A stretch of DNA of 64,000 nt from Vanessa cardui (GCF_905220365.1 NC_061124.1:2668501-2732500), one strand, 5' to 3'. Positions 24,109-36,995 are shown, counted from the stretch's first letter. Numbers and translations are program-made. Notes: a model not told the origin generated them from the sequence alone.

Positions 24109-27100
24109 TTACTTCTTAGCGTTCCATTCCTTCAGAAGTTTTTCTGTTAACGACAGATTTTCGTCTTTCTGAAAATAAAAAATATAACATTTAGGAAAAG
24201 TGTGCAATGAATATTATGTATAAGCATGTCTTTTAATTAACAACATTTTATTATATGGTTAAATAAAGAAAAGGTCCGTGTCATCTTAACATCTATTTTC
24301 GTGTGCTCAGTATGCAATAATCTGCTTTATCGATCGAGAATGACATATCACAATGATTTGATGTTTAGATTCAAAAGTTACTAAGAGTTTGAGACTTGAT
24401 GAAGGAATTAACTTGTAAACTGACGAAGCTTTTCTTACTCTGACTGTACAAATATGAACTAAAACTAGTTACTGTATTAAAATTGAGGGGTGGAAGGATG
24501 GCAAGATTTTTTTTTTAAAATAATACGTACATATCGAAAACAGTCGTGTACAAATAGCTAAGAAATTACAGTAAAAACTAATTTGTTGTAATCCATTGTG
24601 GATGAGGTACATAAGTACATTTTAACTTTGATCTGAAGCTGCAAGCTGCCTCATTGGCTAGCAGTGACTATATAGACCCTTTTTTAAGTATACTTTTTTT
24701 ATGGCATAGGTTGGCGGACGAGCATATGAGTTTGAGTTTGAGTTGAGTTTGGCCACCTCATGGTAAGTGGTCACCATCGCCCATAGATAATGACGCTGGA
24801 AGAAATATTAAATATTCCTTACATCGTCAATGTTCCACCAACCTTGGGAACTAAGATGTTATGTCCCTTGTGCCTGTAGTTACACTGGCTAACTCACCCT
24901 TCAGACCGGAACACAACAATACTGAGTACTGTTATTTGGCGGTAGAAAAACTGATGAGTGGGTGGTAACTACCCAGACGGGTTTGCACAAAGCCCTACCA
25001 CCAAGAACCTACTTTTTGTTTTAACAATTTTTATTTCTCTCATTCACTTTTGCAGATAAAATATTATTAGTAATTTTTATATGCTTCTAATAAAATTCAA
25101 TCATAATTCTTTTTTAAATTTTGGCCAAGAACTAACTTCAGAGAGGCAAAGTTAAAATAAACATGTGTTAATGCATTTAAGTGCGTATAGTACGACTCAC
25201 ATTCGATGTAGCATCGGAAAATGCAATGGAATGAAAATAAAACCGATTACTGTCGATTCACACAACAAATAGAAACAGCTCCCTATCGCGCCATTCGACG
25301 CTATTCGTCGCTACTAATCACGCGTCAGAGAAAGCAAGTGCATGTAAATCGACGCGTCAAATTGACGAATATATTAGGTCATATGATATTACAAATTATT
25401 ACGTTTGTGTAAAGATCATATTCGCATGAGAAATAAATATTGATAGTTTGGGATAGCGTACTCAATTCGGGTGTGATCGGTTTTACGAATTTTGCCGATG
25501 TGACATCAAAGTTGTGTCGTACTATACTTTGTCTAACATGTTACCTTAATAAAGCAGAATCTTGCGAAGTCCTCGCCGAGATGTTTGTGCCCCTCCGAGT
25601 AGAAAGCCGAGGGCGGTATTGTTAGCACGCCGGCCTCTTTCGCGAACTTCTTTGTGAATCTGTAATCCTTGTACTTGTCTGTCTCCGATGTAAGATCTAT
25701 TTTATTTGCTGAAATTGTACGAAGACATTTGTATATTGCAACCATGATTATATATAAACATTAAATTAACTATAAAAGTAAGGTATAAATTTCAATTTTA
25801 ACTGGTTTCAAAGACCAAGAGATAGAACTACCAATATCAATAATATTTTTAGGATATTCTTATTGGATTTAATGAAATTATATTCAGAAATAATTTCAAT
25901 ACTAACGATAATTTGGAAAAGTCAAAAAATATATTGGGGAGGTAGACTTACAAATATAGGTTGTGACAAGTTATATAAACACATACTTTTTCTCTCTATC
26001 ATAAGCAATTCGACATTCGAAAGAAGGAGACAAACATATACAACAATACAATTAGAAAACTATTCTAGCGGCAAGATACGATGGCCGTTTTGACACATTA
26101 AAAAAGTGATGTGAAATATAAATTAATTATCGATATAATATATTCAAATCTTTGTTTTTTTGCAAGTATAAATTATCAAAGTTTTTGTTGCAAGTAGTAT
26201 CTGATTAAAAAGGTTTAATAAAAAAAAAATATAAAATAATAAACATATAAATAAAATAAAATAAAATAAATAATTTATAAAATAGATAAAATATTTACTG
26301 TCAACACAAATATAACACCGACTACGAGGTCGAGTGTGAGAGTGTGACGTACACGTTTACACAAAAAAAAGTTATCTTCGCGGTACCCTAATATTTATAG
26401 TTTAGAAATCACATTTGATAAATTTTATGACTATAGTTTGTTCGCGTTAAGAATGCAGTGAGTTGTCATTGTTTAGCGACTTTACTCCGCCCTCTGACCA
26501 ATCATATCTTTTTAACAGCAGGGTGAAGGTGTATGCATATTTGTGTTAAAATTCCAACAAATTATATTTGTTTTAAAGACTAAGTATAATTAATGTAAAA
26601 AATACACATTAAAATAAAAAATCGAATCGGGGTGTTTAATCAACAAAATTCTTAACACTATGTACAATCGTTTGCGAATCTTGCCATCGCGATGTAGAAA
26701 TTTACATATGTTGACATAACGTCATCGGTTACATTAATTATTACGTGTACAGCTTGAATAAATTAAATATAAATATATAAATAAACAAAATTTAAATTAT
26801 AAAAATAAAAATATCAGTTAATAATTAATTAAATGTGAACTTGACTTTGTAATTTGAAAAGATTTGATTGGTCAAACGGAGTCAGGCCGGTAAACAATGA
26901 CAACTCACTGCATTCTTAACGCGAACAGACTATAACTGCACGTCACTATTGACAATAAAGAACAACAATTTGCTCCTTTGATGTAACTATTTATTAAATA
27001 CGAAACTTCATGAGCGGGCAAACGTCAAAACGGCCATCATAGCGTGCCGCTACTATAGTTGGTGTCAATTAATTATTAGAAACAGCCTTACCAAGCTTCG

Positions 27101-30100
27101 ACCAATCGGCTACAATGAAGTACCCTCCGTCTGGCACGGTGGGATTGAAGCCGTTTTCTCGCAGCACTTTAACTAAGTAGTCCCGTTTGGAGATGAGCTC
27201 TTTAGCGAGGGACACAAAGTAGCACTCCGGTGTGTTGATACGAGCCAGTTCATACTCAAATGATCGGGCGACTGCTTCCTGTAATTATATTTTTTAATTA
27301 ATTATACATATATAGATATGAAATGATTTTGGGGTGAGGAAATCAAAAAAATTAAAAGTTTCAGTTGTACGCTTTCTGAAGATACATTTTTCGGTTTTAT
27401 TTAACGAATATCGCCATAACTATATATTTAAATATGTATGTATATGTATATTTAAAGCAGATTCAATTATTACAATGGACAGATATTGTGAAATATTTTA
27501 TACTGTCATAGTAAATACTCATAAGGAGCAAGCAAAAGTGAGAAAGTGAAAAACCTTACTTAGTACATAATATACCTATGTACATAGCTCTTACCTAAAC
27601 TACAAGTTATGTTTGGATATATAAAAAATGATTACATATTTGTTTTACGAAAAGCGTCTCGATAGATTGAGCAAATTAAAACTAAGTTCCATTCTACGAA
27701 AGGAAATCCCAAAGGGAATTACTGCCCTTTCGTTATAATATTTTAATGTGCTTGACCTTTATTAGCCAAATTATTTCTTAGTATTGTCTTACATGCCGGA
27801 CCAATAACGGGCTAATACTTTATAGTACGACACAACTTAGATCTAGCATCGGCAAATTCAATATAACTGATTACTGCCGATGCCAACCAATAGAAATAGC
27901 TCCCTATCGCGCCATTCGACGCTATTCGTCGCTATAGATTCTCACGTCAGAGATAGCAAATGCATGTAAATCGACGCTTCAAATTGACGAATATATTAGA
28001 TCATATGATATTACAAGTTATTACGTTTGTGTAAAGATCATATTCACATATGAAATAAATATTCATAATTTGGGATAGCGTACTCAATTCGGATGTGATC
28101 GGTTTTACGAATTCTGCCGAAGCGGCATCTAAGTTGTGTCGTACTATACCTAGGAGTTCGACTAATGGAATGGACTAAAAATGTGTTTATTTGTATGTAT
28201 TTTTTTTATTTTCTACATCCACAGGCACAGATGACCGTGCCTTTTTTTACATTTTATATTAAATTACATTTTGGCGTTTTATATTTTATACTTTTTTGGA
28301 AACCTGCATGTGACAAATTTCATAGAAATTCTGCCACATGTGTATTCCACCAACCCATTGGAACAGCGAGGTGGAATATGTTCCAAACCTTCTCCTCTAA
28401 GGGAGAGGAGGCCTTTAGCCCAGCGTTGGAATTTACAGGCTGTTGTTGTTGTTGTTGTATGTATTACCTGTACAGGAGTGCAGCATGTGTAGACACAGTT
28501 CTGATGTACAACTTGAAGGTTCCTCATAAGGTTGGCAGGCCCATAGGCCCAGCCTGTCTTCCAGCCAGTAACGGAGAAGGTCTTACCAGCTGAACCAATT
28601 GTGATTGTCCGTTCCCACATACCGGGCATTGCAGCTGGAAACGAGGCATTTGCAAAATAATATATTATATATACAAGAGTCGGATGGCCCAGTGGTTAGA
28701 ACGCGTGCATCTTAACCGACGATTGCGGGTTCAAACCCAGGCAAGCACCGCTGATTCATGTGCTTAATTTGTCTTTATAATTCATCTCGTGCTCAGCGGT
28801 GAAGGAAAACGTCGTGAGGAAACCTGCATGTGACAAATTTCATAGGAATTCTGCCACATGTGTATTCCACTAACCCGCATTGGAACAGCGTGGTGGAATA
28901 TGTTCCAAAAAAACCGTCTCCTCAAAGGGAGAGGAGGCCTTTAGCCCAGCAGTGGGAATTTACAGGCTGTTGTTGTTGTATATGCAAGATACCAAACTCC
29001 ACTACATAGTATAAAACAAAGTCGCTTTCTCTGTCACTATATCCCTGTATGCTTATATCTTTAAAACTACGCAACGGATTTTGATGCGGTTTTTTTTTAA
29101 TAAATATCGTGATTCCAGAGGAAGGTTTTTTAATACATGGACAATTTAGTAAAGAATATCTGATAATTTTAGAAGTTAGTAATTTTGTGTCGTAAATAAA
29201 TCAATTCTGTAGTATATTTAGTATCTGTGTTGCAGCCGTGTAAAGCCGGGGCGTGTCGCTAGTATATTATAAATTACAATAAGAGAAATGTTGAAGACAT
29301 TGATATATATCAAAGTTGAGCCGGTACATTTGGCTAGGTACCCCAGTCAAATTAGGGGTTTCACCCCGGAATGAAAGATAATAAACTGTGAATTGGTATA
29401 AACCTTTGTTTTGTCTTTCTTAATTTTGTCTCAAAAGTCACGAGTGCTAACGTGACCGCGTCTTAAGATATTGAAGGTCAAAGGTCATAAAAATCGTTTT
29501 TGCGTGAATGTGCTTTCTATTGCTTAAATTTGCACCTATATTATAAACGTCATTTTTATACGTTCAACCGTTTTTGCGACATAACGCGAAGAGAGCGCCT
29601 TGCAGCCAATGTTTTCTTCATGACTAATTTAATAATTATATTTTTTTAGTAGATAATTAACGTTACCGTATCACACGCTTGATCTTTTGACCCATTATAT
29701 GTCTGTAAAATACACCAATTTACGTTGGTCTATAGAAGCAAGGAGGTACAACCCACCCGAGGGTCAAATTAATTTGATACACAATTGGTAACAAAATTGG
29801 TCACTCTTATAGAATTTCACTCACCAATCCTGATATGTTTGTTGGATTCATAGACCATCCATTCGTATACTTCGTCGGAGAGACACAAGACGTTGTGCTT
29901 TTTGCACAGGTCTGCGATTGTCTCCAATTCCTGTGCTGTGAACACTTTGCCGAGTGGATTGTGAGGGGTGTTTAGAATCAACATTTTCGTTCGGCTATTG
30001 AATAATGACGAAAGCTCTTGTTCGTTGAGGACCCAGTCCGCTGATGTTAGTTGTCCTCCAGTGGATTTCTGTGCACATGACACAATTCTCAAAATAACTA

Positions 30101-33100
30101 ACCAATACAATTCTTATTAGCATAAATACTTTTTATTACTTATTTATTCTGCACAAACCTACCAGTCCGAAATTCTAAATATCTTTTTATCTATCTTTCG
30201 CTGTGTTTTTGAAGCCTGTTCTTTCCCAGATTTATGGTACATAAATGTTTCCTATTATATTTAACAAAAAAAAAACCGGTCATTTTGTGTGTGTGTTAAC
30301 CTATGTCTGCATATGAGTATTTATGTGTGATCATTTAATTGAATGAAGTATGTTGATCTATATATAAATTATTTATGTTTTTAATTATTCAATGTGACTT
30401 AAAATCGACACACTCTATCATTGTCAATTTCTAATCTTCAGTATACTACTGATTGAACGCTCAAACAGTCGATTAAGCCAATAACAATATACAAATCAAT
30501 AAGAATATATTTTTGCTGACCCTTGCAGAGAAAATCATGAAAGTACCTATTAATCTCTCTCACAGAAAATAAGGAATCTTTAATATCAGACTTACTGCTC
30601 ATGGGTGCTTTTTCATAGCCCAATGTGATTTCAAACCGAATTCTAACTAACTTCTTCTAACTTTCAGTATACTACTGATAGAATGTTGGAACACCAGATT
30701 GAGCCAATAACAATAAACAAATCTATAAGAGTATATTTTAGCTGACCTTTGTAGAGGTAACCATGAAAGTACCTATTAAACTCTCTCGCAGAAAGTAAGG
30801 AATCTTTAATATCAGACTTACCGGTTTTAAAGCGATGAACTTAGGAGTACCGCCTGCTGATCTGATCATGAAATCATAGCAGTCGAAGAAGGGTTCAATA
30901 ACAATCACCTCATCTCCCTCTTCCACGTGACCTGGAATATATTTTATTAAAATAATTATATATAATATATTTTACTTGGTGGTAGGGCTTAGTGCAAGCC
31001 CGTCTGGGTAGGTACCACCCACTCACCAGTTATTCCACCGCCAAACAACAGTGCTCATTATTGTTGTGTTCCGGTTTGAAGGGTGAGTGAGCCAGTGTAA
31101 CTACAGGCACAAGGGACATAACAACTTAGTTCCCAAGGTTGGTGGCGCATTGACGATGTAAGGATTAGTTAATATTTTTTACAGCGTCATTGTCTATGGG
31201 TGATGGTGACCATTTACCCGTCCACCAACTTATACCATAAAAAAAAAAAATGTTTTTATCAATTTATGAGCAATGAGTTTGCACTATTAGGCTCTGACCT
31301 GAATAGATAAAATATCCATTGAGATAAATTATATTTACATATATTGATTAAAGAAGTTACTCTAACATCAAAACAACTATAAAAAATAGATAAAGTTAGA
31401 TGTTTCATAATTAATTACATGTATTACAACTTACATGTATTATATGTATAACTTCACATATTTACTTATCAAAAGTAATTCTATTTTTTTTATGAAAGGA
31501 AACATTTTCCAATCTATTGGGTGTAATATGTAAAGGAAATCTCATATGTCATTGACCATGATATCTATTAATATATGTTCAAATCAAATCAAATCAAAGT
31601 AAACTCTATTCAAGTAGGCCTTTACAAGCATTTTTGAATCGTCATTTTACAATTAAGTGAAGCTACCACCGGTTCGGAAAGTTGATTCTACTGAGAAGAA
31701 CCGGCAAGAAACTCAGTAGTTACTCTTTTTTAATATTTAAAAAATACAGAGTCATGTTAGTTGTACCTGTTATTACTAAAATTCATCGTATTTGAAATTG
31801 GAACATCGCAATATAATGGTACAATGTTTTGCAGTAAAATAATTAAAGAGAGGTGGGTTTAATTTGTTACTATGTGTTGTATATATAGTAGGTATGTTTT
31901 ATATAAACTATACTGACCTAGAATTGCAGAAAACAAAGCCTCATAAGCACCACTCGTCACTAGTATTTCATTAAATGGATCTAATTCTCTACCAATCAGT
32001 GGGGAGTACACTTTAGCTAGATTTTGAACTAGCCGGGGATGTCCCTGAAAAGGAACAACAAGTTAAGTAATAATCTATTTTTATTTAAATAAAGCAAAAG
32101 CTCTTAATTCATGTATCCTTATCCGGTGAAACACTAAAGCACAAAAGTTTAAAGATTTTACTTCATTAAGTTACTTTATAATGTTATTTTTAAAAATCTT
32201 TAAAAGTCCCAATTGGATACTTTATACAAAAATTATTTAATACAATATTGCAATATTGTAAATGCATGGAAATTCTAAACATTATTTATTTATTGTAAAA
32301 GTTACACCATCGACTTAAATCCTAAACATTTAAAAATAATATTTAATATGGGTCAGTTTCCAGGTGATACATCTTTATAGGTGTATAATTGTTTATATAT
32401 TACTTGGAAATAAAAAGAGCACCATACATTTATTTTATACTCACAAATCCTCTCGTGTACTGATTAAGTAATGGATTATCACCCACAGGTATTTCTGAGA
32501 GTGCCTTGGTGACATGTTTGGGTGCATGGTAGTCTGGGAAACCTTGTCCAAGATTTACAGCTGGTTTGTAATCAGCGGCTAACTGGATGTACTCAACCCT
32601 TTAAAGGAAATAGTTGATTTTATCATCAATAATTTTTATTGCAGTTACAAATATTAATTCTTATAACATCATTAGTCATAATTTTAAATAAGTGGATTGG
32701 TAAAGCTCATTTTGTTCAGTGATTAGGATCAGAGTTCAGTTATGTGGATAATCTTAATGAGAGAATTTCACAATATGAAAAAAAATACATATTTAAGTAA
32801 GCACTGTTTGCTGTCTATATGCTAAATTTGTGTTTATATCTCATTCTTAACAGAATGGTATGAAAAAATTTTAAAAGCTTTTTATATTTATTAAGACTTC
32901 AGTTTAGTGGCAGGCTCCAAGTTTCTATATTAACAAGACATACCTGGTAATTAAGTTTTACAGGAATTTTACAGAATAATATTATTAATTTATGGGGTAC
33001 AATTATTTTAGAGTAATTTTTTTTGTGTCTCAATCTGATTTCAAATGTATGTCCATTCTATTGCGTAACATCTGACACATGTTTGAATACACATAAAATG

Positions 33101-33308
33101 TGTTATAAAAATAGCTTTCGCACAACACGATAGAAAGATTTCGTAATGTGACTTACCAGACACTCTTTTCGCCGGCTCCGTAGCGGGCAGGCAATTTAAA
33201 TTTACTATTCATTTCTGAAGTACTTTTTCCTCGACTGATAATTGTATTCGACTGTTTAAAACATTTAATGTTTATCGCTGCATTCAGAAGACCTCTCCAC
33301 CTAAACAT
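24109..33308 (-). CDS. Kynurenine aminotransferase / glutamine transaminase K-like PLP enzyme, 9 exons
   Basis: Minus-strand exons 33308-33157, 32598-32445, 32044-31918, 30931-30822, 30068-29825, 28634-28468, 27278-27092, 25708-25545 and 24168-24109 join in phase to 454 aa. Fold-type I aminotransferase marks are present: NLGQGFPDY in exon 2, NTPHNPLGK with N218, SDEVY with D246 and Y249, the Schiff-base lysine K280 in GSAGKTFSVTGW, VPDGGYFIVADW, and the carboxylate-binding R430 in ARFCFIK. Known for the family (KYAT1/KYAT3): it converts kynurenine to kynurenic acid and 3-hydroxykynurenine to xanthurenic acid, uses glutamine and other amino acids, and can cleave cysteine S-conjugates. The first 32 residues (MFRWRGLLNAAINIKCFKQS onward) are basic and lack acidic residues, fitting a mitochondrial presequence. 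M33 (MNSKFKLPARYGAGEKSVW) would give a 422-aa cytosolic form. The gene is convergent with the CIMIP2-type gene, 3' ends about 0.9 kb apart. Confidence 0.92.
24264..24448 (-). mobile_element. Mariner-like MITE, copy 2, reversed
   Basis: It ends TTTTCTTACTCTGACTGTA; the other end is eroded. It lies in aminotransferase intron 8, close to the last exon. Confidence 0.6.
24698..25004 (-). repeat. Poly(A)-tailed SINE-like copy in aminotransferase intron 8
   Basis: Near full length, with a small local duplication GAGTTTGAGTTTGAGTTGAG near one end. Confidence 0.7.
25186..25526 (+). mobile_element. MITE family 1 copy, complete, 18 bp from an exon
   Basis: Same ends as 21692-22033. Its right end lies just inside intron 8 of the aminotransferase gene, 18 bp from the exon 8 donor. 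Confidence 0.8.
26432..26934. mobile_element. MITE family 2, about 500 bp, in aminotransferase intron 7
   Basis: The ends form an inverted repeat of about 80 bp. The core GTTCGCGTTAAGAATGCAGT (26440-26459) has its complement at 26906-26925, with GACCAATCA further in. The interior is AT-rich and non-coding. Confidence 0.65.
27821..28148 (+). mobile_element. MITE family 1 copy, complete
   Basis: Inverted ends TATAGTACGACACAACTTAG and its complement, in aminotransferase intron 6. Confidence 0.8.
28298..28458 (+). mobile_element. 5'-truncated tRNA-derived SINE next to an exon donor
   Basis: It carries the 3' half (AACCTGCATGTGACAAATTT onward) and the (TTG)n tail. The tail ends 9 bp from the 5' splice site of exon 6 of the aminotransferase gene. 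Confidence 0.7.
28676..28978 (+). mobile_element. tRNA-derived SINE, full length
   Basis: The head GATGGCCCAGTGGTTAG and B box GGTTCAAACCC are clear, with a (TTG)n tail. Imperfect duplicates TATATACAAGA and TATATGCAAGA flank it. It lies 42 bp upstream of exon 6 of the aminotransferase gene. Confidence 0.8.
28998..29268 (+). repeat. Dispersed repeat, possibly Helitron-like, copy 1
   Basis: It shares ATAGTATAAAACAAAGTCGC, AACTACGCAACGGATTTTGA and the end GGGGCGTGTCGCTAGT with 53788-54044. The CTAGT end suggests a Helitron but no protein supports this. Confidence 0.5.
30430..30830. repeat. Tandem duplication covering an exon donor in the aminotransferase gene
   Basis: Segments about 30432-30600 and 30662-30822 are diverged copies. 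They share CAGTATACTACTGAT, GAAAGTACCTATTAA and AAGGAATCTTTAATATCAGA. The second copy ends at the real exon 4 donor; the first ends at an identical GTAAGTCTG donor. Confidence 0.75.
30974..31250 (+). repeat. Poly(A)-tailed SINE-like copy in aminotransferase intron 3
   Basis: It reads TTGGTGGTAGGGCTTAGTGC to a terminal run of A after CCAACTTATACCATA, which defines the + orientation. Confidence 0.7.
31577..31765 (+). repeat. LINE-type dispersed repeat in aminotransferase intron 3
   Basis: (AATCA)n, then AGTAAACTCTATTCAAGTAG, GCATTTTTGAATCGTCATTT and GAACCGGCAAGAAACTCAGT. Fragments of the same family lie near 33645-33722 and 55770-55860. Confidence 0.6.
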
Positions 33309-35097
33309 GATAAGGCAGATTGTAATATTCAAATGTATGTACTATCTCAATGTAAATACAAGCTAAACTGTCAAAGCGAGAGAAATTACTACATTATCGT
33401 ATGGTTGTATTAACATAAGTAATATAATCGCTCGAAAGACAATTTACATAGCTCCTGATAACATACAATTCCTTTTTTTTTTATTGTCTTTACCTAGATT
33501 AATAATAATATTTATGTGTCGAAAGTCAGTGATAACGAACTGTCAGATAAAGACATGTACAATTGTCAGATAAAAGTCATCATGAAGTTTCTGAAGTTTG
33601 TTTCCGTTTATAAATTGTGGTAATTTTAATTTTCAATATCAAAATCAAATATATTTATTCAATATTTATAGAAATGTAATAGGTACTTGCTTATTGAGTA
33701 TTAAAAATCCACCGTTTCGGAAATAACGCCTTGAACTTAATCAATTAATTTTCGGAAGGTTGAGCAAATTTAAAATGAAATAATAATTTGGATTATCGTA
33801 ATTAATTTAACCAGTGTTTTACTAACATACGCATAAACAAACACTTTTCAATAATTTTAGTTATAATTAGAACACATTAATGTATAACACATTAACTAAG
33901 CAATGCGCTACGGGCGCGCTTCCCGCGTATAGCTTATTGGTATGTTCAAGTCCGGTGCTTACTAGAAACTTTCGGCTTTAGTCAAAACGTCAGCCAATTT
34001 TGACTGCAACCGAAGCTGGCTGATTTCGAAGTCCATTGCTCTATAGAAATAACGGGCTTATTATTACCGGGCTTTTAGACCCAGTTCTTAGGCCTAGCTG
34101 GCTATTTCTCAGAAAAATAAATATCAGCTTTTTTTATTAGTCGCCCGCCCCACCTCGTGCGGCTGTAATACGGATACTAAATATACTACAGAATGTATGT
34201 TATGTCATTATATACAAAGTCTTTTTATCATTAGACAGTATAAACCGCTATATCCTATATGCTTATATGATATGTTGTAAAGGGCCATATTCAAATGTGT
34301 TAACACAAATTTGGAAGTCATTTAGTTTGCTTATTTAGTTCTTGTATTTTTAGCAGAAATTATATATTGAGTACACTGTGAAGAGAAACGAGCGAATTGT
34401 TAAACTTTAGCGACAAAGATAACAAAAAGTGTTTTTTTTTTCATAAAATATAATAATATAGAGTGTAAACGTCCATAAAAATATCCATTAATCTTACTTT
34501 TTGTGTATTATAAAGCGCGAACTTTCATCGTCAGCGATGGAGCTTCAAAAGTTTATAGAAGCTTAACAAAGCGAGCTTTGTAGGTGAAGTTCAAAAGATA
34601 TTATGTGGTTAGCGATTTTTAAGAGGCGTTAGCATCCTTAGTAGTTTAGGTATCATTTTTAAAGCTATTTAAGGCATTATATTTAACCGTTGGGAAATAT
34701 TTTGGAGCATCTCTATTTAAAGTTCTTGATTATTTGAATACTAGCGATCGTTCCTGGCTTCGTATGGATGCAATAATGTTATTGAATGTACTACATAATG
34801 TCTTTATTATGTTATACAACGTTCACATATTTTTTGTTATTTGACAATAAAAACCACGAAGTCCCTGAATTTTAATATTGTAATACTTGCTGAAAGGGCT
34901 GATCTGTATAAAGATATATATTTAAGGTACTTAATTGGATAAGGACTAACGCTGTATTGCTTAAAATCTCTAAAAAGAAAACAAAATTTTATACTATGAA
35001 GTGATATAACAACCTGGCTTATAAAAGTTATTTAGTAAATCATTATATGTTTATGTAACATCGTGAAGATTGTGACATAGACACATAGATTTTTGTC

Positions 35098-35345
35098 TTT
35101 TCAACCGACTTCAAAAAGGTGGAGGTTATCAATTCGTCTGTATTTTTTTATAACTTTTAAAAATAACTATATCTAACTACGTTATATAATCTTAAATCGT
35201 CTTTTCAGTCGTCTAATATTTTTCATTTCATTTTACATAGGAGGACCTCAAAAAATATATTGAATACGCATTTATTTTTAAAATAGCTTTTTCTTTGAAG
35301 GCGGTTTTTCTTTTTGTTAAAATTTTTATTTACTGTAATTTTACA
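35098..35345 (+). repeat. Single arm of the long foldback family
   Basis: AACCGACTTCAAAAAGGTGG, then TTTCATTTCATTTTACATAG and GGCGGTTTTTCTTTTTGTTA. Confidence 0.6.
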
Positions 35346-35846
35346 TTCGAAGAAGAAGGAGACATATCATCATTGTTTTTCAATGTTTAAAATATTTTCA
35401 TAATTACGAAATATAAGGATTATGAATATTAGAAAATTAATTCTCACTCTTGAGAAAACAGTAAACCACAGGGAAGACCCACGCTGCGCTCGCAATAGAA
35501 TCTCGTATAAAGTTGCAAATACGCTCAGAGAATGAATCGAGTTTAACGAATACGTTGACTAAGTTCGCAGTTTCTAAGTTATTTATACTTGTCCTTGTGC
35601 GGCTTTGAGGTACGTGTCAGATGCAGGTTACAGCTTCGGAATTATATGCTTTTAAAACTTATGAGAATTATTATTTATAGGTTGTGTGCTGTTTTGACTG
35701 ACTGGCAAATGATAGTATTTTGTCAAGACTATCCAAATATATTGGCACTGTCAGAAGCGTTAATGTAAGTGAGCTAATGCAAGTAATGTAATCAATCATT
35801 ATATTGCCAAAGCGCCACCAGCTTTGGGAGCTGAGAAGGTTTTTTT

Positions 35847-36143
35847 TTTTATGGAATAGCTGGCGGACGAGCATATGGGCCACCTGATGGTAACTGGCCA
35901 CCATCACCCATAGACAATGACGCTGTAAGAAATATTAACTATTCCTTACATCGTCAATGCGCCATCAACCTTGGGAACTAAGATGCTATGTCCCTTGTGC
36001 CTGTATTTACACTGTCTCACTCACCCTTCAAACCGGAACACAACAATACTGCGTACTGTTGTTTAGCGGTAGAATATCTGATGAGTGGCTGGTACCTGCC
36101 CAGGCGGGCTTGCACGAAGCTCTTCCACCAAGTAAACCTACGT
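35847..36143 (-). repeat. Poly(A)-tailed SINE-like copy
   Basis: T-run, ATGGAATAGCTGGCGGACGA, through GAAGCTCTTCCACCAAGT. Confidence 0.65.
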
Positions 36144-36794
36144 CCGATACGTTTATTCTGCCCTTAACAACACTGGCTCAACAAAACAATACTAAATAGT
36201 ATTGTTTAGTGATAAGAAAGTGTCTACCCAAAGCTCAAGAACAAATTGTTTCACTTAAAATATGAAATTCTTATTATTCAATTCGCTTTTCTAAACTGGT
36301 AACATTAACAATTAAAGTTCGAAGGAAGCGTTAATTTCCTTGTTTTACAAATATTCGTTTCAAGTAATTTATTAGATGAAGTTTAAATCGAGATGTCTGA
36401 AATGTAACACAGCTGAAGAAAGTTTAAAATTAAAACGCGTCTTAAGATATTTTGTAGAATATTGAATTCATAAATATTTGTTTCGTTGTAATAAAGTTTG
36501 TTTTTTTTTTTACTTGAGTGTTTGATTTTCAAGATGTTTCTTGAATTTTCTCTGCAACAAAAATATGTTAAGTTAAAAGAGAAAAAGTCATAGCCACATA
36601 GAATAATAAAACAACAGCTTATAATTTTGTTCAAAATTTCTACTGAGAAGTTACTTTTAGGCTATTGAAGGTAAAATAGGACTTAAAAAAGCTAAATATT
36701 AAACAGATATAGTTTGGTTACATGTATGTAAATACATATGCTATTTATTTATATTCAGTTGGTCAGTTCTGTGTCATGTCACAAAAAAGTCTCG

Positions 36795-36995
36795 GACTGG
36801 CTCCAAATATAACAATAACTATGTTATATAATCGTAAATCGACTTTTAAGTAGTTTAATATTTTTCATTTCATTTTACTTAGGACTCTAAAAAATAATTT
36901 TATTTTTCTATTACTTTCTAGTGCATATTTATTTGTTTTAAAATAGTGTTTTGTTTGAAGTCGGTTTTTCTTTTTGTTAGAATTTTTATTTATCA
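36795..36995 (+). repeat. Single arm of the long foldback family, second copy
   Basis: GACTGGCTCCAAATATAACA through GAAGTCGGTTTTTCTTTTTG. Confidence 0.65.

Noticed and set aside
28165..28629. Long frames on both strands
   Set aside because: They run through a SINE tail. Only the minus-strand part 28468-28634 is coding, as exon 6 of the aminotransferase.
28676..28750. tRNA gene at the SINE head
   Set aside because: The same head recurs in many copies with a long shared body and (TTG)n tail.
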